Shown: piece by piece, positions 24,681 through 37,749 of the stretch
How the letters are laid out: each line of letters opens with the position of its first letter
How positions within the stretch are numbered: the first letter of the stretch is position 1
Assembly (NCBI RefSeq): GCF_028554725.1
Contig: NC_071670.1
Coordinates: 54,878,501 to 54,942,500, forward strand
Length of the DNA: 64,000 nucleotides
Direction: 5' to 3'
Source of the DNA: Zeugodacus cucurbitae
Lineage: Eukaryota; Arthropoda; Insecta; Diptera; Tephritidae
The notes under the pieces: model-generated
Databases searched by the model: none
What the model was told of the DNA's origin: nothing
Seen by the model: only the letters and a program-made list of their open reading frames with translations
Translations under genes and position numbers: made by a program

Positions 24681-26984
24681 TTAATTTAATTTTTATGAAT
24701 ACTAGACATTTATATAATATATTTAAATACAAAAATTCATTTCGATGACTTTGAAATCAAAAAAATCTAAGATTTTAATTAATAGAAATACTTAATATTT
24801 ACTTAATAATAATCAAAATTTAAATAAAAACTATTTGGTAGAAAAATAGTATTTTTTTATATTTTAACTCCATTAAAACTTCTGAATGATATTAAAATGC
24901 TCCAACATTTAACTTGCATTAAATTTAACACGAGAACCCTTCATATATCTTTTCCAAAAAAAAAAAAAAACATTTTTACTTTGTCTCACACATTTGCTTT
25001 ACATTTACAATACACGCAGTACTATACAAAAATATATATGTATATGCAATTAACATTTATCACCATTGTCCTTAGCGTCAATAGTTATACACACATGTAT
25101 ACACTGAAATACTCCATGAAACATAAATATGCCGGCGAGTGCTGTAAAAACACTATCGGGAAATATGACAAATAAATCCTTTTGCCAACTGCAGACCGAA
25201 CTACAAATCAACTGTTTACCCCAGAGGCAGTTATGTATATACATTTTCATATGCATTGTGCACGTAAGTGGCAAGCAGTGTATACTCTCACCCATACACA
25301 CTCATTCACATATACACAGACACCCCCGCAAATGTAGACACACAAACACAGACGCCAATACAATGTCGAGTTTAACGCCGCTAATTGTCTTTTTGCAAAC
25401 GTTTTCTTTTGCAACTCTCGCGCATTGCATAATTTAGCTAGCGTTTGTGCTGTTGTTGTCACAGTAGCAACCGCTGCTCTGCGGTTTGAAGCATAATTAG
25501 CCTGACAATGTGCGTTTCGCATGCGAATGGCACTAAACGGGTTGGCCCGGCGCCCAGATTGGCTTTGACAGGCCAAACGTGTCTGATTGGTGTACAACAA
25601 CAACAACAACTACAACTACAAAGTTATTGCAGCCATTTGCATTTGTATGGATGTAGTTGTGTGTGTAGCATATTTATAGGCGCCAATTGCAATGTGAATA
25701 TGCGCACATTGTCATTTAATTATGTCGACTGCAAAACACACAATGGAGTAATTTCACAAATTATTAATTAATTAATTAATTAATAAAGTATGTAATTAAT
25801 TGGCACCGGGCACAGATGAGTATTGGCGTACAGATATATACATGGTATATATGATGAGCACATATGCATATATATTCTCTTATCAGCGCGTATAGTTATG
25901 CATGTGATCAACTCTTGGGATTAATTTATACGCAATTTCGCACCACTCCCTGCCACTTCTTTATCCCCAATTGAGAGTTTTCCTCCCCCTTCCTCGCTGT
26001 TTTTTCGCTTAATTGGCAGTGTCAAAGTAATAAATTTTCGTTTAATAAAATTGGCCATCAACCCAAAAAGGCGTGTCACAAACGTTTAATATTAATGTGA
26101 ACGCATTAAAATTAATGCCCAACACACACACACACATATGTATATACATATCCAGTTGTGTAGGTGTAATCATTAATGTTGCAATTAAAGTGACTTTAAA
26201 GCCTTTACTCGTTCACTCTCCACCTGCGTGCTTATCCTTCCACACGATTTGTCATAATTTATTTACTTTGATGGCATTAATAATTCGCGCGCTGCGCTGC
26301 ACTGTGATTTAATAATTTATGGCGCTCATAAATATTTACTATACTTATTTACACATATATATATGTATACACATATTTGTGTGGCATAAATATTATTACA
26401 CGCGTATATTTATGCAAATACACCTGCAATGCACGCATTAACACATTGACATTCCTCAAAGCAAATATTTATGCGCGCATGAGTCTATTAATTTGCAATA
26501 ATCCCATTTATTTAGACACCGTATTTATTTTGCCGTAAGCCTACGCATTTGTGCAGGTTAATTTTTATATCTTCAATATATGTATGTATGTATATCCCTT
26601 TAATGTTAAATTAATTGGAAATAATTTGTAAACACAAGCAAACGCAATTGAAGATTTGCAATAAGCTTTAAGACCGACCACAATATTGCCAATCAATTAC
26701 AATTTGTTTACTTGGCGCTTAATTTTCTCATAACAATTATGATTTATTTACTATTTAAACAGTTTATTTCGTAATAGAGACCGCAGGGCAATTAAACATT
26801 CCTTTGATGTTTTAATAATTTTCGATAGCCACAAAATTACGAGTGTTTATGAATAATAAATTTAATATGATATTTGAAGCCGAAACTTAATTACTGGTTT
26901 AACATTGAATTACATGAAGTTGACGAATAGCTAATGAACTCATTTTGAACACAATTTACCCATAAAAAATAATGCTTTATTATA
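24681..26984. other. Non-coding stretch with TTAA and CA microsatellites
   Basis: It holds a run of ATTAATTAATTAA at 25763-25791 and CA/CATA repeats at 25280-25350 and 26120-26150. ORFs near 25050-25770 are low complexity. No gene is recognised. Confidence 0.5.
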
Positions 26985-27079
26985 AGCTTTTCGCAATCAA
27001 TTAAAATTTTAATTGAGAAACCAGTTTTTGCCCTTCGCACTGCCGGCCACTCGATAATCGATCAGCTGTTATACATTTT

Positions 27080-28400
27080 TATACTCTCGCAACAAAAGTT
27101 GCTAAAGAGAGTATTATAGTTTTGTTCACATAACGGTTGTTTGTAACACCCAAAACTAAACGAGTTAGATATAGGGTTATATATGTGGCGATACCCACAT
27201 TTAACATTTCATATAATTTATATAAAACGATCACTTACAGGTTAATATTAAGATCATTTATATTAGCACAACTAAAGGTTAAGTTATCCTACATTTCACT
27301 TCACCTTGTTATCCTACATTCTACTTTACCTTGTTATCCTAAGAGTTACACTATTGCTATCTCTCTTACGCATAGTAATTAAGCAATTACATTAATACAT
27401 TATAAGTAAGCATATTAACAGCATCATCACCTGATGCTTGTCAATCACCGTTACCTTTACTATAAGTTAACTAACGCTAAGCTATTCAACAATCAGTTGG
27501 ATTTTGGTTATCACGTCGCCCAGACGTGTAGTAATAAAGAACCATTTACCACATATATACCAAAGTGATCAGGGTGAAGAGTGGAGTTCAAATCCGAATG
27601 TCTGTCCGTCCGTCCGTCCGTCTGTGCAAGTTGTAACTTGAGAAAAAATTAAGATATCTTGATGAAACTTGGCACACTTATTTCTTGGCACCATAGGAAG
27701 GTTGCTTTCGAAAATGAATGAATGTAAAATCGGACCACTGCCACGCCCACAAAATGGCGAAAACCGAAAACTCATAAAGTGCCATAACTAAGCCATAAAT
27801 AAACCTATGGAAATAAAATTTGGTATGAAGGATCGCACTATGAAGGGGCATATTTGAATGTAATTTTTTTGGGGAAGTGGGCGTGGTCCCGCCCCCAAAT
27901 AGGTTTTTTGTATATATCTCGCAAACCAATGGAGCTATATAAACCAAACTTTCTGCAGTCGTTTTTTTAGCCATTTCCTTATACAGTCCAAAAATGACAG
28001 AAATCGGATAATAACCACGCCCCCCTCCCATACAAAGGTTAGGTTGAAAATTACTAAAAGTGGGTTAACTCACTAACGAAAAACGTCAGAAACACTAAAT
28101 TTCACATAAGAAATGGCAGATGGAAGCTACACTCAGATTCAGAGATTCGGAGATTCGGAAAATGGGCGTAGCGTCGCCCACTTATGGGTCAAAAACCATA
28201 TCTCCGGAACTACTCGACCGATTTCAATTAAACTTGGTTTATAATAGTTTCCTATATCCCAATGATATGTTGTGGAAATAGGCCAAATCGCTTCACAACC
28301 ACTCCTACTTTCTATATACCAGAACTTTGAAGACAATCTGAATCGTTTACTTTACAATAGATAAAGTAAGCACTAATAAGATATCGGTGCCTACCTACAA
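27080..28400 (+). repeat. Mini-me-like dispersed repeat, copy 1 (3'-truncated, interrupted)
   Basis: It starts TATACTCTCGCAACAAAAGT, has the core ACCAAAGTGATCAGGGTGAA, and then a (GTCY)n run of GTCTGTCCGTCCGTCC type at 27600-27622. It continues with phrases shared by the other copies up to GATATCGGTGC, where it stops before the family's usual end. Fly mini-me elements are described as a conserved core flanked by (TA)n and (GTCY)n, which is what is seen; the name is by resemblance. A solo LTR interrupts its TA tract. Confidence 0.75.
27184..27553 (+). mobile_element. Solo LTR, 370 bp, inside mini-me-like copy 1
   Basis: The insert begins TGTGGCGATACCC and ends TTTACCACA, with the TG...CA ends and short inverted repeat (TGTGG/CCACA) typical of retrovirus-like LTRs. 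An AATAAA signal lies near the right end (27534-27539), with other AT-rich signals inside. It interrupts GGGTTATATATACCAAAG, which is continuous in copy 2 (31060-31078). TATA sits on both sides as a likely 4-6 bp target duplication. An imperfect internal repeat TTATCCTACATT (27283-27342) is present. No internal retrotransposon sequence remains. Confidence 0.75.
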
Positions 28401-28565
28401 ATGTATTTTTTTATCGAAGAGTTGCATTTCATTTTCAACTCGATTAATATTTCATGTAAAAACATGAGATTTTTATTTTGTATGGTAAATAGGTCTAAAT
28501 CAGCGCTTTAATCGAGCAAAGGCCGGTTAATTGATCACTTAACTTCTGTGCGTAGTAATATGAGA

Positions 28566-30962
28566 GAACTTAACATATTTGAAGCCTCGCTATGCAACCC
28601 TGCTTTAGCGCTAACTTTCTTTTCAGTTACTAAACGGTCTTATCACCGAAGCGAAGAGAAATAAAAATATATATTCTGGTGATCGTTTATATTGTATTCT
28701 TTTTTGCCCCTTTCTATCTTAGATATATTAATGATATTATAATATTAATCGAAGATAATCTTTCTCCGAAATCTTTACTTATCGATAATATTCATCATAA
28801 ACCCCTTTATTGTACTTTTTTCATAAAGTCTTTTGATTTGTGGGAGAAGTGTTTCGAAGAACAGCCCTGAACTTCATTATACAAATGATGAAATAGATAT
28901 AGGGTTATACGTTTCACAAATTTTCTTGCAAAACTAAATAAATATCACATTGAAAGACTCCCATCGATTTCATCCTCCATTTTAATCACTTATAGTTTTA
29001 CCAGGGCTGCTCGAGTAGTTTTACTTTTTATCGATGCCACAATACTAACTGATACTACCTTTAAAGTTGGATTGATGGAACTAGTGCTTCGAAGGAGTAT
29101 AAGAGAATATCCAAAAGTTCCGATATTGATATGAAATCTTCAGTTTTTTTTTGACAAAAACTTCAACTTAAAGGCACTCCACCTTTATTTCAATTTTTTT
29201 TGTTAAAACCAGATAGAAAACCCTAATAATTCAGACAATTCGAACAATAAATTGGAAGATATTGTCGTTGAGCTCGAATGATTTCTGGATCTCTAAACAT
29301 TTTCGTGGGATCGAGAGCCGTTTTAAGATCTCAGGGATCTCAGACGTAACCTTTGAGGTGTCTTCTTCATATGTTTAAATGGAGCCGCCTTCTAAAAATA
29401 GTTAATAATATAAATTTGCTTTAAGATACTTGTGGAAATTATTTCACGTATCTGTCGCCAATACGTTTTATCAAAATTTTCCAACACCCCATGGCATTAC
29501 AAATTCTTGCAGCTTACGAAGTCAAGTTTCCTTGAAATTGCTTAGAAATTTAAAATAAGTGACAATCCACGAAAAATATTTCAAAAGGCAGTTAAATTAG
29601 TTGTAAAAATTCTAAGAATCTAAAAAAACCTACTTATTTACCCTAACTTAACATAACTTAACTTATGTGAACTTAACTTATCTAAACTTAACATAACTCA
29701 ACTTAATACTTAACTTAAAAGTGGATTTAAATTTAAAGAATTCTTTAAGCAAACTCCTTACTTATCACAGCCACGCAATCACACTGCATAGCAAATGCAA
29801 GAAAAAATGTGGAAACAATATTTTCCCTTATCCCAATAACGCCCTTTATCGCATATGGCTCCTTTATATTCATATTGGCTCGTTGCCGGAAAAATTTACA
29901 TAAATGCAATAAAATTGAAAGTAGAAAAGCAGAGCATTATTTTCGGTGTCTTGGCTTGCTAAGCGGCAGCGAAATAATTTCTTCTCTTGTTTTTTGGACT
30001 TTCTTTATTTTTTGATGCCAGCAGCCAAAAGCGCTTATCAGTTGAAGAAATGCGCACAATTCTTCAATGCCAGTGGAAAGTAGATAGAAAGTGAAGACTT
30101 TAAAGGAATACGCCGCACAGCAAAAATGATGAGATAAAAGTTATAATGGAATTTACTCATCAGAGTACAGAGAAGAAAGGCGGGATTAAGATGAAAGCGT
30201 AAAAGTTAATAAGCAATATGAAGAATCAAATCAAAAGGCATTACTTCATATTTGTGAATTTCTGAAGGTGAAAGAGAGAATTCCACAAATGGTGGCATTC
30301 ACACAAAAAGTAGAAAAAACAATATCAGTTGCCGGAGGGTTTGGGGAAAGAAAAATTGTGTTTTCTACGTTGCATGCAACCTCAGCACCTCAACTCGATT
30401 TACTGCGCTTCTGGAGCTTCGTATTGAACCGCATCATACCGGAGATCGTCCAACTTGGCACAAGGCGCTTGGGCGTCGCTTCAGCAGACAATATGCACAA
30501 AAATGCAATAAACGTTTTGGTCAAGGTATTGTCTGTGAATGTGCAGTGGCATGAAAGCTACGATAGAAAGCGCCACTGCGTTGCAATTGATAAGCGGCAT
30601 GTGGAGTGGTGGTGGTTATGACAAGCTCGTTGAAAATCGGCTTTTGATGGGGTGGGGTGTGCGCTGCAAGGCGTTGATATTATTTTGATATTGTGGTAGA
30701 AAGGGCTTTAAAAACTTTGAATGCTGCATAAAATGAATTTTCGCTTTTCATTATTTGTTCCTTCTGCTTGTCAAACAAAAGAAGCGGAACTTTTTGACAA
30801 AAGCGTTGGAGATACGAAAATTCACTGTGCGAATCACCAAATAATTGCTTTTGAAAGGTAATAATAAGCGCTGGCATTCATTGAATTGATTGGTTTAAAG
30901 TGTAGAGATGTACTCCCCCATGCAAAAAAGTCCAAAGAATGGTTATGAAAATTTATACTTTT
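28566..30962. other. Non-coding stretch with a short minisatellite
   Basis: ACTTAACATA-type units (AACTTAACATAACTTAACTT and variants) repeat from about 29643 to 29718. The 117-codon frame at 30268-30621 opens with GTG and shows no domain. No gene is recognised. Confidence 0.5.
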
Positions 30963-31742
30963 TATACTCTCGCAACAAAAGTTGCTAAAGAGAGTATTAT
31001 AGTTTTGTTCACACAACGGTTGTTTGTAACACCCAAAACTAAACGAGTTAGATATAGGGTTATATATACCAAAGTGATCAGGGTGAAGAGTGGAATTCAA
31101 ATCCGAATGTCTGTCTGTCCGTCCGTCCGTCCGTCCGTCCGTCCGTCCGTCTGTGCATACAAAAGTTAGGTTAAAAATTACTAAAAGTGGGTTAACTCAC
31201 TAACGTCAGAAACACTAAATTTCACATAAGAAATGAAAGCTACACTCAGATTTTTTTACAAAATGGAAAATGGGCGTGGCGTCGCCCACCTTTGGGTCAA
31301 AAACCATATCTCAGGAACTACTCGACCGATTTCAATGAAACTTGGTTTGTAATAGTTTCCTAACATCCCAATGATATGTTGTGAAAATAGGCCAAATCCC
31401 TTCACAACCACGCCTTCTTCCTATGTATCAGAACTTTGAAGACAATCTGAATCGTTTACTTTACAATATATAAAGTAAGCACTAGTGAAGATATCGGTGC
31501 AGAACTTTGCACAAATACTACGTTTATAGTGTGGCAGCCCCATTCTAAAAATCGCCGTAATCGAGCCATTGGTTTTTAAGGCCCCATATATCGAACACAA
31601 GGACCTCGGTGGACTTTATACAATATATATGACGAATATGTGGGTCAAATTGTGTATTATATAATATAAATAAAGTTAAATAAATAAATTGCGAGAGTAT
31701 AAAATGTTCGGTTATACCCGAACTTAGCCCTTCCTTACTTGT
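30963..31742 (+). repeat. Mini-me-like dispersed repeat, copy 2 (internal deletion)
   Basis: Both ends are present (TATACTCTCGCAACAAAAGT to CCCTTCCTTACTTGTT). The core ACCAAAGTGATCAGGGTG and an expanded TCCG run at 31111-31150 are intact. About 0.4 kb of the middle is missing: the sequence jumps from GTCTGTGCA to TACAAAAGTTAGG. Confidence 0.8.
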
Positions 31743-34700
31743 TTATTTTATGGCAGGTGGCAACTATTATTACTTCTTTATTTCATGAATAAAATATTTA
31801 GAAACGAATACCAAAGAATTTTTTTTTCAAATATAAAAAAATACTTGTAAATGTCTCATATTTCCAGGACATATATGGTCCCATTAAGGATACATATACA
31901 AACAAAAATTTCCTTATTTAAGAAAAATATCCCTTCCCTTAACTATGAGATAAAACCTTAAGTTTTTTATTCCCTTACAAATTAATGTCTAGACGGATAG
32001 CATTTTTGCCTTTTTCTAGACCCTAATACTTATAATTATTTCATGATAAACCAGATGAGAATTGGTAATGAGGTCGAATGAAATCTCATTTTTGGTGCAA
32101 AAACTAGCAATTATTGTTAAGAGAGAACATCGCTAAAAACACAAAATTATTTGAAAAATGCTGCCGATTTGACAGATCTTAGCCGAATAAAAATCCGAAT
32201 CTATTCCGTTGACTTAAAACGAACTCTAGTGGGTACGGATGTTCCTTCCGTGTCTCAAGCAGTGGCTCACTCTCACAATGAATCCGTATTTATCAAATTC
32301 TTTAAAACTAATAAAAAGACAATTAGAAGTCTCAAATAAGATGGAATGTGACAAAATTTATCGAATAAAAAATTACAAAAAAACTTGTTTATATCCCTTA
32401 AAGCCCTTAACAAGCATATCCTTTAACTTAACGACCCAGTTAAAAGAATCACCATCATTGTTGTCCTCAGCATATGATACTTTATCTTGCAAAGTACACA
32501 CACAAGACCATATTACATACAAACATATAAATAAACACACTCATTTTTATTTAACATCAGCCGTCATCCTTTTCAAAGTAAACAGTTTAAAGTTGTGTAC
32601 TTCCGCCATTGATGGGGTGTGGCACAAGGACATAAATACCCACGCACACACACACACTCGTACAAACATATTTAACAAACAAGTAATGCCAACAACAACA
32701 ACAATGGTAGTCTAGTGACTAACATAACGAGTCAATAGCTAACTACGCACACACGCGCGCACTTATGGCACAAAGCCGCTATGAGCTCTAACACTTTCGT
32801 TCAATTTTATTCTACTTCTCTCTATTCTATTCTTCGTTTCCGTTGTTCGTTTAGACTGCGTTGAAATGCATTTTTGCGCACTCATTCGCATGAGTTTATT
32901 TCACTGTATGTATTTGTGCGCACTTTAGTTTTTTATGCTCTCGTGTATTTAGTGTGTGTTTAGTATGTGTTTTTTGTTATTGTTGTATGCTATCAGCGCT
33001 TTTTAAATTGCGTCTTTTGTTGTTGTTGCTACTTGCATTTATTGTTTGCTCTCTCTTATGTGACATGTGGCTGCAATGCTGAAGCTGCTTGGCTTACAAA
33101 CACTTATCCAATTGCGCGAGCTGCAGCAGGTATTTAAAAGTTGAGGTTGCCATATCGACGGAAAATTTTGAAAAAATATGGTTATTATATAGTGCGCTTC
33201 ACTGTGAACTTAATCTACTTGAAGAGATAATACTTTGAAATCAAAGCTTAAAAAGCATTAAAAAGCTCTAAAAAGGCTTTAAAAATTTTCAAAAAAGATC
33301 TCGAATATAGTGCTGTCATAAAGGTTATTTCTTATAAAAACTTGAATCCATCGCTATCTGTTAGCTATTCTGTCAAGATTACGAAATAAAAAGAATATTA
33401 GTGAATTATTAAGAATAATAGAATGTAGCAGTGCTTAAAAAGCTTAAAGAAATCGGCAAAAATTTCTGTCTGCAAGGAACTTTTTTATAAAAACTTGAGT
33501 CCAGGGTCATTTACTGGTCGTAAAATTCACAAAAAAGAAATAAATTCCAGAAAAAAGTCTTTTAAGCTTTTATGTAGGCGTGTTAGAGCTTTCAGCTATT
33601 AGCTATTATTATTAATATGAAGAGAAACAGTTAATATTGTAACAGTGTGCTGATTGCTATTCTTCAGACGATTTTCCCACTGACCGCAAACAAAAAAGCC
33701 ATGCGGGAAGAGCTTTTAGAGCATTTTAAGGTTAAACTTTAAAATAAAACTTGATTGGAAACTATTTTTTTTTTATTTTTTCTAAAGCAAATCATATTTT
33801 CACTACCATAACACAATTGAGTTCTTCTTGCTAAAGCCTCGTCATTAAATTAACTCTTTACTAAAGTACTGTTAATGTATATGTATATTACAAATATATG
33901 TCCGTTATGTGCCTCAAAGTAATTAACACCCAAAGTCAATGTGGGAATAGAAGTAATTAAATCTTCTGCATATTCTGGTTAACCCTGTTGGGGTAACTAT
34001 GTGAGTGCGCTGTTTTATTTCCACCAGTTGATAATCATTCCCGCACTACTTGAGGATAGTGCGACCACATTTCATTCTAACTGCGGCAAATATTTGAAAG
34101 CCAAGCGTTGTGTTGAACCAACCGAGTATCTAACTATGTTGATTAGCAGGACAAGTGGTATAAGAAAAAACACTTTTTGCTGAGCTATACGAACACACGT
34201 ACCCCTAGAAATATGGCAGACGTGCCCGGCGCTGGTGTCAGTGTAATTTGCTGAGCAACAGTGCAAATTAATTATTATATCCTTGAGGGCCTTTCTACAA
34301 CTCACAGTACAAATGGTGCACACACAACTTCATTAGCAAATAAACAACAGCAAGTGTGAGGGTGTGATATGGGTGTACAAAGTAGTTACTAGTAGTATTA
34401 GGATGTGTGTCTTCAGTTGTGGATTGATTGAATAAGTGTGCATATTGTGCTTGTGTGATTGTGTGACATTGATTTGCTTTCTCGAAAATGTGATTATGGC
34501 AATTTGCAACAGTTTATTGTTATTATAACTGGCTGTTCGCCTTTATATTATCCGATTGTTGATTCAACAGACAATCTATTGCGCTTCAAGACTAATACTT
34601 TTATATATGTATATACTAATAATATACTTTTTTATATATACTTAATTAAACTTTGTTCCTTTGAAAGTAAGGCAACATTGTGGAGTAAGTCCTCAATTTC

Positions 34701-37584
34701 TTATTAAATCATATTCAATATTATACAACTGTGACAATTATTACTTTTAATCAACAAACAGAGTGTATATAATATATTAGAAGAATATGCCATATATGGC
34801 TTCCATATATACGCCAAATTTAGTAGAAAACGTTGACTTAAGCTATTAAATTTTTAAAATTAATAAGGAATGGAATGAAATACCCAGAAAATAATCTTGT
34901 TCAACTATTCTTAAAACAATTTTTATTTAGTCCGCTCCCCGCCCGTTCAAGTACGCTCCTTTGAGCTTTAGACCAAAATCGATAGGCAACTTGCTTATTC
35001 CTAGAATTTTTACTTTGACGCTGAACAAGTAAAAAACAAATAAAATAATGGGAAAATTAAATAAATAAGGTAAATTTAAGACTTTCAAGATTACTAGTAC
35101 GACAGCTAGTCTATATGTCAGTTTAGGATACCTTGAGAAGGGTGGAAGGGATAAAGTTAAATTTTCAAAAATTCTCTAATTTTCTAAATCAAAACCACAC
35201 ATTGGACAATGTCTTTGGCAATTTTCATCGGAAGATTTGCCTCATTCAAGTTTGGATTAAGCTAGTGCATTAGATTTAAGGGGCTGTCAAAAAATCGAAT
35301 AATATTATGCGTTCACTTTTGCTGTCACCTGTTGCTCGGGACATATTCAACACTTTCAGATCTGCCAAGTCTGCATACATTTGGACTTTGTTTGTTGTTC
35401 GTTTGCTGTTCCATCCCATTACTCACCAACACATCAGTTCGAGTGAATAAAGCTCCATAAATCTTTTCAAGATTTTTCTCTCATGCACATCCAAAAAATA
35501 CTTGAAGTGATAACAAGTGTATTCCGAAATTTTATCTCGGTTATTAATTCATGTTCGAAAATTCAAAAAAGTCGTAAAAACTGGACTTCGACTTAATAAG
35601 GATGTCCTCTTCGCAAATTCCTACAGAACCATCTTTTTAGATAAAGGAAGTGATCCAGATCTTTAGCCCATATACATATATGGATCTAAAAGATGACAGT
35701 CTTCAGAAAGAACAACAAATATTAATCACACTAAAGTATTCTACTTCCCAAACCATCCTCTAATTCAAGTTATTTTCACTTTGAAAACTTTCATCACTTG
35801 AAACTATTAATCTCGCTATTCATTGCTAAGAAGAAAGTACATCTTCCTTTAAACTCTCTCATCACTTTTAGCGCCATCAGTCATTCCATTTCCCGTTATA
35901 CGTCAAAATTGCACAAAAACAGAAAAAAAAACTCAATTTCAAGTAACAAGGAACCAGGTTGGCAGTTAGAAAGCATTGCCAGCGCTAAATTGACGGCGCT
36001 GCTGCAGCAACAGATTAGCACGAGAAAGTCAACAATTTTTATGCGCGCAATAAAAAGTGAGAAAATGTAAATAAAAGGAGAAAACAATAACAATAACAAT
36101 GGAGCCAAAGTCTCGCAACACAAGCAATAACAATTTAAGCTAAACTGATTGTAATGTCAAGTGAAAATGAGATGAAAAGTAAAACCCGGCAGGGCCTTGG
36201 CCTTTGCGAGTAGTCTTCTCGTTGACGCTTATAAAAAGGTGTGAGTGGAGTTAGATTGCCAGCGCGTAGGGGGGTGGTGCTGTTAGGCAACAAGCTTTAA
36301 ATTAAAGACTAAAGAGCTCTGTAGCGCAAGCTTTTTCTTCACTATTTTTTCGCCTGCTTATTTGCATTGCTTTGACGTTGTTGTTATTGTTGTTGCTCGT
36401 TTTGTATTTCTTTTATTATAGCTCTTTGCTCCCATTTCAACTTCCGTTGCAGGCTGCTGCTGCTGCTATGTAATCATAAAATATACGAGCGATATACATA
36501 TATATGTATATATAATAACTGTAAATACCGTTACTAAGTGCGTATCTGCGTATATATGTATATAAATAACGGTATATTTTTTGTTACCATTTCGCCTTTA
36601 AATTGGCGCTCTTCTGCAGAAAACTGAAAATGCTTTTAACTCACTGCAACAACAACAACACAATAATGCCAAAAGCTTTTTCGCAGCGCAAAACAAGAAC
36701 AACAACAACAATGCGTAACGCAATACTATACTATCGAGTCTATATAGTCTATATAGAGTGAAAGAATTTTTTAAATATTTCTTTCTTTTGCTCCAAGTAA
36801 AGTCATAGTTATTGTCCTGTTGTTTATGCGGACTCGTCCTTGGAAGGTCGCCGACACAGCACAACCAAGTCAAGCCAAGCGGGCCATTACTGTGGTGCGT
36901 TCATACACAGATAGATATAGGGAAATGCATTGTGACAAATAGTTATGCTAAATGGGGGCAAGCGGGCGAACTGGATGGAGAAAGCGTGAGAGAAGTGGTG
37001 GCTAACGAGTGGCGCAGTGTGGCATGAATGGGGTCAATCTCGTCATATCTGGAAGCGCATAAATGTTGCAGTGAATTTATAGCAACGTAAATAAGCGTTG
37101 AATGGACGCACAAAGGAGAAGCGACTATAAAGTGAATGTCTTAACAAATATTTGCAACAACAACAACACAGCACGGCGTTCTACTTGACACAACACAACA
37201 GCAGCGCAAAATTGGTCAAGGGTGTGTATTGCGGCAATTGGCATGCGGAGGATATCTGGATTTTATTTCACATTTGATTTTTTGTTTTCAGTTGGACTGA
37301 CATGTGAAGATTTGCTGAAGCTTGAATTTATTTTTTATAAAAAAAAACTATTAAACAATTAATAAAAAAAAATATTTACAAAAATATAATAAATAATGAA
37401 TTTAAAAAGGATTATTTTTTTATAAAAAAATATATTTTTATAATATAAAAAATCACCTAAAAATTTTGAATTTGTATCTTTTATTTTTACTTCAATTTGT
37501 AATCCCTTAAAGTATAATTAAATTAGTTTTGTTTTTTATTCACTTCTAATCTCATTTATATTTTTTTTTTTTTTTCAATTTCAG
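31743..37584. other. Non-coding stretch upstream of the first LDLa exon
   Basis: AT-rich DNA with AAAGCTT-rich diverged repeats near 33240-33760 (ATAAAAACTTGAATCCA at 33335 and a near copy at 33488), CAA runs at 36645-36710, and TATA/CATA simple sequence at 36480-36580. No coding exon was found despite looking for signal-peptide or LDLa patterns. Confidence 0.5.
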
Positions 37585-37749
37585 TGAGTTTCGGCGCCCG
37601 CGACAGCAGCAGCGGGTCGATTTCAGCATTCAATGTGCCATGTCCCACCGGATTTTTTCGCTGCAACGATGGCAAATGCATAACATCGTTGTGGGTGTGC
37701 AATTATCAAAAGGATTGCGAAGGTGGCGAAGATGAGCAGCAGTCGTGTC
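37585..37749 (+). CDS. mgl: Megalin/LRP2-like receptor, exon with first visible LDLa module
   Basis: This internal coding exon begins after a T-rich tract and AG (37583-37584) and ends at the donor GTAAGT (37750). It opens with two bases completing a split codon, so both ends are phase 1. It encodes a short Ser/Gly-rich linker and then one LDLa module with six cysteines (PCPTGFFRC, DGKC, VCNYQKDC, GGEDEQQSC). The acidic DC-GGEDE end matches the calcium cage of the family, although the usual SDE triplet is changed. LDLa modules bind ligands in endocytic receptors. No LDLa module is seen upstream, so this is probably the most N-terminal one, following an unseen or uncertain signal-peptide exon. 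The assignment to megalin rests on the whole exon chain, not on this exon alone. Confidence 0.85.

Larger units (their letters stand above)
26985..28565 (-). mobile_element. MITE family M1, copy split by a mini-me-like insertion
   Basis: The left part (26985-27079: AATTAAAATTTTAATTGAG, ACTGCCGGCCACTCGATAAT, CGATCAGCTGTT) and the right part (about 28420-28565: GAGTTGCAT, CAACTCGATTAA, GAGCAAAGGCCGGTTAATTGATC) match consecutive parts of the uninterrupted copy at 38336-38704. The sequence between them is a mini-me-like repeat. Orientation is given relative to the copy at 18258. Confidence 0.7.

Noticed and set aside
27678..28031. 117-codon minus-strand ORF inside mini-me-like copy 1, with a related frame in the copy at 55.9-56.3 kb
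   Set aside because: The similarity follows from DNA homology of the repeat. The second copy needs a frame change, no known domain appears, and copy 2 lacks the region.
30268..30621. 117-codon plus-strand ORF
   Set aside because: It begins with GTG, has no domain and no splice-compatible partner. It lies between repeats and is judged chance in a locally GC-richer patch.
31111..31150. TCCG tetranucleotide run as an independent satellite
   Set aside because: It sits at the fixed (GTCY)n position of the mini-me-like repeat and also occurs at 27.6 and 56.25 kb, so it belongs to that family.
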